Positions 1 through 6,956 of a DNA stretch of 16,282 bases are shown here, piece after piece. The notes under the pieces were generated by a model, which was not told the origin of the DNA, searched no databases, and worked only from the letters and a program-made list of their open reading frames with translations. The position numbers were made by a program, and so were the translations under genes. The stretch comes from Candidatus Eiseniibacteriota bacterium (GTDB lineage Bacteria > Eisenbacteria > RBG-16-71-46), in NCBI GenBank assembly GCA_023249815.1, contig JAHFBX010000011.1:5043-21324 (forward strand), in the 5' to 3' direction. The first letter of the stretch is position 1, and every line of letters begins with the position of its first letter.

Positions 1-1434
1 TCCCGTGACGCGCTTCACCAGCTCCGATGCCGTGAACTTGGCGCCATGGCGATGGACGTTCTCGCGAAGCCAGCCGCGCAGCACCCCGAACTCGCCACGA
101 CGCACGTCGTCGGGGATGCCAGGATGCGCCTGGACGGCGCAACCGTGGAACTGCGCCGAGAGGATGTTCCCGAGCGTGTAGCCCTGGAACACGCCGCCGA
201 TGGGACCCGAATACCAGTGCACGTCCTGCAGTACGCCACGCCGGTCGTCCGGCACGGGGATGCCGAAGTCGGCCTCGAATCGCTCGCGCCACTCGCGCGC
301 CAGGTCCTTCACCGCGAGCTTGCCCTCGAGCAGGTCGAGCTCGAGGCCGAAGCGCAGCATGATGTGCAGGTTGTACGTGACCTCGTCCGCCTCGGTGCGG
401 ATGAGCGAGCGCTGCACGCGATTCACTGCACGGTAGATCGTGTCCACCGACACCCCCTGCATCTGGCGGGGGAATGCGCGCTCGAGACGCGCGTGGTAGT
501 GCTCCCAGAAGCCACGACTGCGTCCGACCTGGTTCTCCCACAGGCGCGACTGGCTCTCGTGCACGCCGGACGACGCGCCCGTGGCGAGCGGCGTGCCCTC
601 GTAGGACAGGTCGATGCCCTGTTCGTAGAGCGCGTGGCCGCATTCGTGAAGCGTCGAATAGAACGAATCCGTGAACTCGTTCTCGCGCACGCGCGTGGTG
701 ATGCGCACGTCGCCGAGCGAGAACTTCGTCATGAACGGATGCGGGGTCTTGTCCTGGCGGCCGCGGTGGAAGTCGTACCCGAAGTCGCGGATGACCTCGA
801 GCCCGAACGCCAACTGCTCGGCCTCCGGCGCCGGCTGGTGCAGGCACGCGTCGTCGGCGAGCGGACGTGACGCGATCGCGCGCACGATCGGCACGAGCCG
901 GGCGCGAAGGTCGGCGAACAGCCGCCGCACGTCGGCGGCCTTGGTGCCGTAGTCGAAGAAGTCGATGAGCGGATCGGCGATGTGGTCGTAGCCGGGGAAG
1001 CAGTCCGCCATGCGCCGCGACAGGTCGAGCGTCTTCTCGAGCGCCGGGCGCACGGTCTCGAAGTCGCTCTTCGGCCGCGCCTCCGTCCACGCCTGGTACG
1101 CGGCGGCCGTGTGCTCGTGGAACTCGCTCACGAGCGGCGCGGGGATGCGCACCGCCTGCTCCCAACCGCGTCGCGAGACGCGAACGAGCGACGCCTCGTC
1201 CGAGTCGAACGGCAGCGACGCCGTCTCCTTGGCGGCAGCGTCCAGCAGCCGGCCGGTGTCGACGTCCACCAGGCGTTCGTGGGCGAGCCGAGCGAGTGCC
1301 GCGGTCTGCCGGCCGCGCGCGGGCGCGCCGCCGGGAGGCATGTAGGTGGCCTGGTCCCAGCGCAGCACGTTCGCCGCGCCCTGCAGGTCGTCCACTTCGA
1401 GCAAACGCTGCTTCAAGGCCGCGAACGCCTTCAT
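1..1434 (-). CDS. M32 family metallocarboxypeptidase (carboxypeptidase Taq type), C-terminus cut off by window edge
   Basis: A cytoplasmic zinc carboxypeptidase that removes C-terminal amino acids from peptides. I translated the minus strand from the ATG at 1434 and obtained 478 codons open to base 1. The family is about 500 residues, so roughly 20-25 C-terminal residues are missing. The active-site motif HECGHALYEQG starts at H263, giving zinc ligands H263 and H267 and catalytic E264. HESQSRLWEN at 292-301 supplies the third ligand, E293. Near the C-terminus are the family blocks YTLGNILSAQ and ELVKRVTG. The Cys in HECGH replaces the more usual Gly, Phe or other residue at a variable position and should not matter. 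The ATG has a GGAGG ribosome-binding site five bases upstream. It lies 72 bp after the prolyl isomerase gene on the same strand and may be the last gene of that run. Family assignment is firm; the physiological substrate is unknown. Confidence 0.93.
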   Translation of the reverse strand, partial: MKAFAALKQRLLEVDDLQGAANVLRWDQATYMPPGGAPARGRQTAALARLAHERLVDVDTGRLLDAAAKETASLPFDSDEASLVRVSRRGWEQAVRIPAPLVSEFHEHTAAAYQAWTEARPKSDFETVRPALEKTLDLSRRMADCFPGYDHIADPLIDFFDYGTKAADVRRLFADLRARLVPIVRAIASRPLADDACLHQPAPEAEQLAFGLEVIRDFGYDFHRGRQDKTPHPFMTKFSLGDVRITTRVRENEFTDSFYSTLHECGHALYEQGIDLSYEGTPLATGASSGVHESQSRLWENQVGRSRGFWEHYHARLERAFPRQMQGVSVDTIYRAVNRVQRSLIRTEADEVTYNLHIMLRFGLELDLLEGKLAVKDLAREWRERFEADFGIPVPDDRRGVLQDVHWYSGPIGGVFQGYTLGNILSAQFHGCAVQAHPGIPDDVRRGEFGVLRGWLRENVHRHGAKFTASELVKRVTG

Positions 1435-1458
1435 CCCCACCTCCGCACGATGTTGAAA

Positions 1459-1479
1459 GCCCCGTCGGAGACTAGGGGC
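1459..1479 (-). terminator. Weak hairpin between prolyl isomerase and M32 peptidase genes
   Basis: On the minus strand GCCCC and GGGGC flank an 11-base loop and are followed by TTTC. This is only a 5-bp stem with a very short T run. It lies between the cyclophilin stop and the M32 start, so it could equally be a leader structure of the M32 gene or chance pairing. Confidence 0.2.
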
Positions 1480-1506
1480 CGCGACTCGCTGTGACAATCC
1501 CGGAGG

Positions 1507-2076
1507 TCACGCGACCTCGATGACGACCCTCTCCATGACGAGCTTCTCAGTCGGGCGTCCCGAGGACGATCCGCATCCTTCCAATGCCTGCAGCACGCTC
1601 TCGCCACCTTCCACCTGGCCGAAGATGGTGTGCTTACCGTCGAGCCACGGCGTCGGCACGAACGTGAGGAAGAACTGGCTGCCGTCCGTTCCCGGACCGG
1701 CGTTCGCCATGCTCAGGAGGCCGCCGCGGTCGTGGCGCACTCCGGGCGCGAACTCGCCGTCGAAGCGGTACCCCGGTCCACCCGTTCCGCTGCCGAGCGG
1801 ACAGCCACCCTGCGCCATGAACTCGGGGATCACACGATGGAACGAGAGCCCGTCGTAGAAGCCGAGGCTCGCGAGGTAGGCGAAGTTCGTGACGTGCATC
1901 GGTGCCGAGTCAGCGAGCAGCTGGATCACGATCTCGCCCTTGTTCGTGGTCATGCGCGCGCGCCAGGTCTGCGCCGGCGCGAACGCGAGCTGCTGGGGCT
2001 TGGGCAGCCGCGTCCGCCAGCCCGGCTGGTTCGTGTCCACGTTGGCGCTGGCGACGAGTTGCTCGAGCATCTGCAT
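1507..2076 (-). CDS. Cyclophilin-type peptidyl-prolyl cis-trans isomerase
   Basis: Catalyses cis-trans isomerisation of peptide bonds before proline, assisting protein folding. From the ATG at 2076 it is 189 residues. The cyclophilin core runs from about residue 40 to the end. It contains FHRVIPEFMAQGG (79-91, catalytic Arg81), GSQFFLTF (132-139) and PWLDGKHTIFGQV (143-155, the ligand-pocket Trp is W144). The reading frame is open back to 2139, but that would overlap the PiT gene; the ATG at 2076 has GGAGA five bases upstream and is preferred. About 40 residues precede the core with no hydrophobic stretch, so a cytoplasmic location is likely. It lies 43 bp after the PiT gene on the same strand and is probably cotranscribed. 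Which ppi paralogue this is cannot be told from sequence alone. Confidence 0.93.
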   Translation of the reverse strand: MQMLEQLVASANVDTNQPGWRTRLPKPQQLAFAPAQTWRARMTTNKGEIVIQLLADSAPMHVTNFAYLASLGFYDGLSFHRVIPEFMAQGGCPLGSGTGGPGYRFDGEFAPGVRHDRGGLLSMANAGPGTDGSQFFLTFVPTPWLDGKHTIFGQVEGGESVLQALEGCGSSSGRPTEKLVMERVVIEVA

Positions 2077-2119
2077 GAAGGTCTCCGAGATTGTCGGGGT
2101 GGGAGCGAGGTCTGCGCGA

Positions 2120-3133
2120 TCAGTGCATGCCAGCGGCACGGACGACGAGCAAGCACAACGCCGCCAGCAAGGCGGCGGTCGGCATGGTGAAGATCCACGC
2201 CCACACGATACGGCCCGCGACGCCCCATTTCACGGCGGACAGGCGGCGGGACGCCGAGATGCCCGAACCCGTGATGGCGCCGGTGATCGTGTGCGTGGTG
2301 GAAACGGGGATGCCGAGCGCGCTGGCGCCGAACAACGCGATGGCCCCCGAAGTCTCGGCGCAGAAGCCGCCGACGGGCTGGAGCTTCGTGATGCGCATGC
2401 CCATCGTCTCCACGATGCGCCAGCCGCCGGAGAGTGTGCCGAGGCCGATGGCGCCGTAGCTCGAGATCACGACCCAGTTGGGCACGTGGAAGTCGCCATG
2501 CAGATGGCCGCTCGAGTAGAGCAGCGCGGTGATGATGCCCGCGGTCTTCTGCGCGTCGTTCGAGCCGTGCCCGAGGCTGAACATCGCAGCGGAACCGATC
2601 TGGAGCCGACGGAACAGGGAGTCCACGCCGTGCGGCGTGGATCGTCGGAATATCCACGACACCGCGAACATGCTGAGCAGGCCGAGCACGAAGCCGAGAA
2701 GCGGTGACACCACGATGAACGCGAGCGTCTTCACGAGTCCGCCCACGACGACGGCGCTCGGTCCCGCGGACACCACGGCGGCACCGACGAACCCCCCGAG
2801 CAGTGCATGCGACGAAGACGTGGGAAGTCCCCACCACCACGTGAGCAGGTTCCAGATCAGCGCCGCGAGCAGCGCCGCAAGCACAATCGCGGGCGTCACG
2901 ACGCTGGGGTCCACGGTGCCCTTGGCGATGGTCTTCGCGACGTGCACGCCGAACACCGCGAACGCGACGAAGTTGAAGAACGCCGCCCACGCCACTGCCA
3001 GGCGCGGCGACAGCACACGTGTACTCACGACCGTGGCGATGGAGTTCGCGGCGTCGTGGAAGCCATTGCTGAAATCGAACGCGAGTGCCACGAACACGAT
3101 CAACAGGATGTCCAGCGGTAGCGGCAACGTCAT
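2120..3133 (-). CDS. pit: PiT-family inorganic phosphate transporter
   Basis: An inner-membrane low-affinity phosphate permease driven by an ion gradient, usually carrying metal-phosphate. It has 337 residues, the short form of the family. The two signature repeats are present: GFHDAANSIATVVSTR (24-39) near the N-terminus and GHGSNDAQKTAGII (188-201) in the second half. Each is paired with a re-entrant-like stretch, GLPTSSSHALLGG (102-114) and GIPVSTTHTITGAITGSG (274-291). Hydrophobic segments fill most of the rest, consistent with about 10 membrane spans. The ATG lies one base after the stop of the DUF47 gene, so the two are translationally coupled. This DUF47-PiT pairing is widespread and supports phosphate, rather than another anion, as substrate. 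No Pho-box-like site is evident nearby. Confidence 0.95.
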   Translation of the reverse strand: MTLPLPLDILLIVFVALAFDFSNGFHDAANSIATVVSTRVLSPRLAVAWAAFFNFVAFAVFGVHVAKTIAKGTVDPSVVTPAIVLAALLAALIWNLLTWWWGLPTSSSHALLGGFVGAAVVSAGPSAVVVGGLVKTLAFIVVSPLLGFVLGLLSMFAVSWIFRRSTPHGVDSLFRRLQIGSAAMFSLGHGSNDAQKTAGIITALLYSSGHLHGDFHVPNWVVISSYGAIGLGTLSGGWRIVETMGMRITKLQPVGGFCAETSGAIALFGASALGIPVSTTHTITGAITGSGISASRRLSAVKWGVAGRIVWAWIFTMPTAALLAALCLLVVRAAGMH

Positions 3134-3134
3134 C

Positions 3135-3749
3135 TCAGCGGCTCTTCACGACGATGGACTCGATCGCGTTCGCCACGTCCTCGCACTTGTCTGCGGCGCT
3201 CTCCAGTCGGCCATAGATCTCTTTCCAACGCAGCACGTCGAGCACGTCGTGGCGACCGCTGAACAGGTCGGCGGTGACATTGCGGTTGATGGCGTCAGAC
3301 TCGTTCTCGAGGCGGTTGATCTCGATCGTGAACGACATCAGGTTGTTCATGCGCTTCAGGTTGTCCACCGCCTGCTCGATCTGGCGCGTGCACTCCATGA
3401 GGATCGCGGCCATGCGCAGCGCCTCGGCCGTGGGATTGCGCACCTGGAACAGCAGCAGCCGCGAGCCGATGGCTTCGATCGCGTCGATGACGTCGTCCAG
3501 GTTGCTGGCGAGCGCGTGGATGTCCTCGCGCTCGAGCGGGGTGATGAACGTGCGATTCAGGCGCTCGAAGATCTCGTGCGTGACGAGGTCGGCGCGGTGC
3601 TCGAGGTCCTTGAGCTCCTTCGCCCGTTCCTCGAGGCGATCGAACGAGTCCATCATCTGGTAGAGCATGTCGCTGCTCTCCCGCACCAGCGCGGCCTGCT
3701 TCCGGAACAGGACGAAGAAGTCCTCTTCGCGCGGGAACAACTGGAACAT
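3135..3749 (-). CDS. DUF47 (PhoU-like) protein, partner of the PiT transporter
   Basis: An all-helical cytoplasmic protein of the DUF47 / TIGR00153 family, related to PhoU and thought to control or couple with PiT phosphate transporters. From the ATG at 3749 it has 204 residues. It begins MFQLFPREEDFFVLF, the typical family opening, and continues as charged amphipathic helices such as ELKDLEHRADLVTHEIF and LASNLDDVIDAIEAIGSR. The DD/DVID segment and the ending ADKCEDVANAIESIVVK are the acidic family blocks. The frame is open back to 3836, but AGGAGG sits four bases before the ATG at 3749 and homologues start here. The stop codon is one base from the PiT start. The biochemical role of the family is inferred from context rather than proven. 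Confidence 0.93.
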   Translation of the reverse strand: MFQLFPREEDFFVLFRKQAALVRESSDMLYQMMDSFDRLEERAKELKDLEHRADLVTHEIFERLNRTFITPLEREDIHALASNLDDVIDAIEAIGSRLLLFQVRNPTAEALRMAAILMECTRQIEQAVDNLKRMNNLMSFTIEINRLENESDAINRNVTADLFSGRHDVLDVLRWKEIYGRLESAADKCEDVANAIESIVVKSR

Positions 3750-3896
3750 GCGGCCTCCTGGCATGCGGGAACGGAACGCGTCATCAGCCCGGGACAGAGG
3801 CGCGGAAGCGATAGCACGCGGCCTCGATTCCGGCAATGCGAATCGATCCGGGAGGACTCGGGAATGGCAGCGGGCCCTCGGGCGAGGGAGGCTCCG
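3750..3896. other. Intergenic gap between ATP-grasp and DUF47 genes
   Basis: 147 bp with no convincing gene. It holds two inverted repeats: CCCTCG/CGAGGG at 3875-3888, and CGATTC/GAATCG at 3825-3845 around a 9-base loop. The gap probably separates the peptidase/ATP-grasp unit from the phosphate-uptake unit. I see no clear -35/-10 pair for the DUF47 gene. Confidence 0.5.
3875..3888 (-). terminator. Possible terminator hairpin after the ATP-grasp gene
   Basis: A 6-bp perfect inverted repeat, CCCTCG-CC-CGAGGG, lies 8 bases beyond the stop codon of the ATP-grasp gene. There is no T tract and the tight two-base loop would have to open to four or more bases, so intrinsic termination is doubtful. 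Confidence 0.22.
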
Positions 3897-4934
3897 TCAC
3901 TCCGGGCGGACGGGCCGGGCGAGGGCCAGCGAGACGAGGCGCTGCAGGAGCTGCCGGTAGGAGAGTCCGGCCGCCAGCGCGGCGCTCGCGAACTCCTCCT
4001 TCTCGGCGATCTCCGGATTCGGGTTCGCCTCGAGCAGGAACAGCTCGGCCTGCGGCGTGAGCCGATAATCCACTCGCGCGTAGCCATCGAGTTCGAGCAT
4101 CCGGTAGACGCGGCGTGTCGTCCGGTCGAGCGCGCGCGTCAGCGCCGGATCCAGGTTCTCGGCGCGGTGCGCGTCGATCTGGTGTTTCTTCTGGTACTCG
4201 AGGCTGTGCTTCACCCGCTCGGTCGCGATGGGTTCGCCGGTCTCGGGCAGCTTGCCGAAGTCCAGTTCCCACACCGGCAGCGTCCGCACGCGCTCGTTGC
4301 CGATCGCGGCCACGTAGAGTTCGCGTCCCTCGATGTATTCCTCGACCAGCGCGTCCGTGGCCACCGACTCGTGCACGAAACGCACACGCTCGGCGAGGCG
4401 CTCCTCGGAGTCCACGAGGCTCGCCTGCGAGATGCCGAGCGAGGATTCCTCGCTCGCGCTCTTCACGAACAGCGGGAAGCGAAGGCTCTTCGGCCGGCGG
4501 GCCTTCCGCCCGCGCGGCACCACGAAGAACGCGGGCACACGCACGCGATGATAGGCCGCGATCTTCTTGGTGATGGCCTTGCTGCGGGCGAGCACGAGCC
4601 CGCGCGGGTTGCATCCGGTGTAGGGGAGCTTCAAGAGCTCGAGATAGCTCACGACGTGCGAATCGAAGTCCGAGAGTCCATGAAACTCCTCGAGCAGGTT
4701 GAACACGACGTCCGGATGCCAATCGTCGGCCGCGACACGGATCGGGTTCAGCTCGTCCTGCACCCCGAGTGCCCGCACCTCGTGACCGATCCGGCGCAGC
4801 GTGTTCACGACGTCGAATTCCGTCTTCCAGCGGTGCACCTCCTCGGGCGGCTGACCCTTGAGCGTGTCGGGCGGCACCAGCGTGGGGTGCATGAGCACGA
4901 GGATGCGCAGCGGCTTCTTGAGCGGCCGGTTCAC
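3897..4934 (-). CDS. ATP-grasp ligase related to D-alanine--D-alanine ligase
   Basis: An ATP-grasp enzyme expected to activate a carboxylate as acyl-phosphate and join it to an amine. From the GTG at 4934 it has 345 residues. An N-terminal Rossmann-like part (RILVLMHPTLVPP) leads into the ATP-grasp fold. FPLFVKSASEESSLGIS (about 153-169) matches the nucleotide-binding strand and glycine-rich loop. VEEYIEGRELYVAAIG follows. DGYARVDYRLT and LFLLEANPNPEI (near 283-309) hold the Mg-binding Asp, Glu and Asn. The start is chosen because its GTG overlaps the peptidase stop as GTGA, with GGTGG four bases upstream; a TTG twelve bases earlier is the alternative. It differs from true Ddl: it carries an insert rich in PPEEVHRWKTEFDVV and lies beside a metallopeptidase, not in a murein cluster. 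The substrate is unknown. Confidence 0.87.
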   Translation of the reverse strand: MNRPLKKPLRILVLMHPTLVPPDTLKGQPPEEVHRWKTEFDVVNTLRRIGHEVRALGVQDELNPIRVAADDWHPDVVFNLLEEFHGLSDFDSHVVSYLELLKLPYTGCNPRGLVLARSKAITKKIAAYHRVRVPAFFVVPRGRKARRPKSLRFPLFVKSASEESSLGISQASLVDSEERLAERVRFVHESVATDALVEEYIEGRELYVAAIGNERVRTLPVWELDFGKLPETGEPIATERVKHSLEYQKKHQIDAHRAENLDPALTRALDRTTRRVYRMLELDGYARVDYRLTPQAELFLLEANPNPEIAEKEEFASAALAAGLSYRQLLQRLVSLALARPVRPE

Positions 4935-5959
4935 AGCGCCACCCAATTGCGGCGCGAGTAGTGGAAATGGACGGTGCGCACGGTGAGCAGGAGCGCGAAG
5001 TCCACGCGCAGCCGGCGGTCTTCACGCGAGGCCCGCAGCTCGAGCGTGCGACAGCGCTCGATGACGTCGCCGAGCACATGCTCGAGCGTGTACTGCGACT
5101 CGCCCGTGAAGCGCGCCACCATGCGGCGCAGCTCGGCGCGGTGCCGGCGCAGGAACGCGTGCGCGGGCTCGCCGCGCTGCCCCGGCTGGGCGGCGAACAG
5201 CCGCTGCAGGTCGCGGTCCGGGATGCTGGGCCGGTCGCTGGCCTGATGCGCCTGCTTCCGGGCGTAGTGCTCGCGCAGCGTGAGATTCATCTGGGACAAC
5301 GACTCGACGCGGCGGCGGGTGCGGACAGGCGGCGTCGTGCCACGCAGTTCCCGCATCAGCTCGTCCACGACCTCGAGCTTGCGCAGCGCCGGCCAGCCTG
5401 CGTAGCGGCGGCGCCATTTCGAACGCGGCGCCAGCCAGACCGCGAACGTCTCGGCTAAGTCCTCGTGCGGATGCGCCTGCGCGTAGTACTGCCGCAGGTG
5501 CTGGACGTGCCGCTGGCTCGCGGGATTCGGGCGGTAGATCGTGGGGTAGGGCCGTGACGGGTCGCCGAACGTGCGGCGCCACCCCTCGCGTCGCTGGAGG
5601 CGCCACGCGTGCTGCACGGCGTGTCCGGCCTCGTGGCGCAGGATCATGAGGCATTCCTCGCGCGAGCCGCCCTCGGCCTCGATCATCATCGTGCGCTCGA
5701 GTCGCAGCAGGCGCGGGTGGACCAGGTAGAACGGCACCGCGATCCCGGGTACGCCGTCCGGCGAGAACCACTCCGTGCTCGCCCACACGTGCGGGCGGAA
5801 TCGCAGCCTCCGCTGTTCGAGCTCACCCCAGACCTCGTGCACGAGCGGTTCCAGCGCGCTGCCTTCGACTTGCACGTCGAGGTCGCGGAAATGCAGGTCG
5901 AGCAAGCGCTCGTCACCGAGCGAAGCCCAGCGGAGTGCGGGGCGAGCGGATCGCGGCAA
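4931..5959 (-). CDS. Putative zinc-binding metallopeptidase (HEAGH family)
   Basis: A conserved bacterial family annotated as putative zinc-binding metallopeptidase, with no established substrate. From a TTG at 5959 it has 342 residues. The zinc motif RHEAGHAVQHAWRL places ligands at about H109 and H113, with catalytic E110. Downstream HPHEDLAETFAVWL (about 163-176) supplies the probable third, acidic ligand, followed by the family block YAGWPALRKLEVVDELM. Upstream, EWFSPDGVPGIAVPFYLVHP is another hallmark. The start is uncertain. The frame is open to 6238, but that would overlap the divergent methyltransferase. The TTG at 5959 has GGGAG five bases upstream and retains the conserved N-terminal W..L.DE.LLDL block; TTG 5905 is an alternative. 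There is no signal peptide, so it is probably cytoplasmic. It overlaps the ATP-grasp gene by four bases, indicating a shared task. Confidence 0.86.
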   Translation of the reverse strand: MPRSARPALRWASLGDERLLDLHFRDLDVQVEGSALEPLVHEVWGELEQRRLRFRPHVWASTEWFSPDGVPGIAVPFYLVHPRLLRLERTMMIEAEGGSREECLMILRHEAGHAVQHAWRLQRREGWRRTFGDPSRPYPTIYRPNPASQRHVQHLRQYYAQAHPHEDLAETFAVWLAPRSKWRRRYAGWPALRKLEVVDELMRELRGTTPPVRTRRRVESLSQMNLTLREHYARKQAHQASDRPSIPDRDLQRLFAAQPGQRGEPAHAFLRRHRAELRRMVARFTGESQYTLEHVLGDVIERCRTLELRASREDRRLRVDFALLLTVRTVHFHYSRRNWVAL

Positions 5960-5978
5960 ACGGGCTCCCGGGGAACGG

Positions 5979-6008
5979 TTGACGCGCTCGGGCGGACGAC
6001 GCGAACAT
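5979..6008 (+). promoter_or_regulatory. Tentative sigma-70-like promoter for the methyltransferase
   Basis: TTGACG (5979-5984) resembles a -35 box. GAACAT (6003-6008), 18 bases on, is a poor -10 match (three of six). It would leave a leader of about 80 bases before the ATG at 6094. This is suggestive only, in a GC-rich background. Confidence 0.2.
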
Positions 6009-6093
6009 GCGCGGCCCTCGCGCGAGACCCGGCGGGACCGCGAACCACGTGGTCCACCGTGCACGGGCGCGCATCCTACCCAAGGAACGAGCG

Positions 6094-6945
6094 ATGACGA
6101 AACGCCGCCACACCGCGCCGCGCTCCAGACGACGCCTTGACCGGCACGCCCTCTATGAGGTGGCGGTGCAGGGCGTGGACTGGGACCTCGACTTCCTCGA
6201 GCGGGTGTGGCGCTACCGGAATCCAGCGCGCGAACCACGCCTGTTCCGCGAGGACTTCTGCAGCACGGCTGCGCTCGCTACGGCGTGGGTGCGGCGCGGC
6301 CGCGACCGTCGCGCGTGGGGCGTGGACCTGGACCCGGAGCCGCTGGCGTGGGCGCGCCGCCATCGGCTGCCGTGGGCACGCGAGGCGGCGAAGCGCGTGA
6401 CGCTCGTGCGTGGCGACGTGCGGCAGGCGCGCCGCCCCGCCGTGGACGTGGCGTGCGCGCTCAACTTCTCGTGGTGGGTGTTCCACGAGCGCACCGACCT
6501 CGTGCGCTACCTGCGTGCGGCGCGCGCGAGCCTCAAGCCGCGCGGCGTGCTCGTCATGAACCTGTTCGGCGGCGGTGACGCGGAGCGCGCGCTCGTCGAA
6601 CGCACGCGCAAGCGCGCCGAACACTCGCCGGACGGCACGCCGTTGCCGCGCTTCACCTACGTGTGGGAGCACGCCAGCTTGAACCCCGTGGATCGGCGAC
6701 TGCTCGCGCACATCCACTTCGAGCTGCCGAACGGCCGCCGGCTCGGCCGTGCGTTCACGTACGACTGGCGCATGTACACCATCCCAGAGCTGCGCGACGC
6801 GCTGGTCGAGGCGGGCTTCTCGCACTTCGAGGTCTGGGCGGAGGGCTGGGACGCTCGCGCGAAGAGCGGGAACGGCGTGCTCTACAAGCGCGCGACGCTC
6901 GACAACGAGGACACCTGGATCGCCTACGCGGTCGCGACCCGTTGA
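6094..6945 (+). CDS. Class I SAM-dependent methyltransferase
   Basis: Transfers a methyl group from S-adenosylmethionine to an unknown acceptor. It has 283 residues from the ATG at 6094, which has AAGGA seven bases upstream. The SAM-binding region is LFREDFCSTAALATAWV (50-66) followed by RAWGVDLDPEPLAWARRH (73-90), where the acidic residues of VDLD end strand 2 and bind the ribose. LVRGDVR (104-110) and ALNFSWWVFHERTDLVRYL (122-140) are the next motifs. PRGVLVMNLFGGGD is the later strand. The C-terminal half has the family blocks FTYVWEHASLNPVD, HIHFELPNG, AFTYDWRMYTIPELRDAL and DTWIAYAV. Members usually read EDFCGTA; here Ser replaces Gly in EDFCSTA. It is divergent from the metallopeptidase/ATP-grasp pair, which hints at, but does not prove, a common pathway. 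Its substrate cannot be predicted. Confidence 0.9.
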   Translation: MTKRRHTAPRSRRRLDRHALYEVAVQGVDWDLDFLERVWRYRNPAREPRLFREDFCSTAALATAWVRRGRDRRAWGVDLDPEPLAWARRHRLPWAREAAKRVTLVRGDVRQARRPAVDVACALNFSWWVFHERTDLVRYLRAARASLKPRGVLVMNLFGGGDAERALVERTRKRAEHSPDGTPLPRFTYVWEHASLNPVDRRLLAHIHFELPNGRRLGRAFTYDWRMYTIPELRDALVEAGFSHFEVWAEGWDARAKSGNGVLYKRATLDNEDTWIAYAVATR

Positions 6946-6956
6946 GGGCGATCGCT

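Noticed and set aside
46..1494. Plus-strand frames (46-870 and 982-1494) across the left edge
   Set aside because: The minus strand encodes a continuous M32 carboxypeptidase with HECGH and HESQSR motifs; the plus frames have no recognisable features.
2529..4961. An 810-codon open frame on the plus strand opposite PiT, DUF47 and the ATP-grasp gene
   Set aside because: It spans three minus-strand genes with recognisable motifs plus their intergenic gap and has no recognisable domain. It is an antisense artefact.
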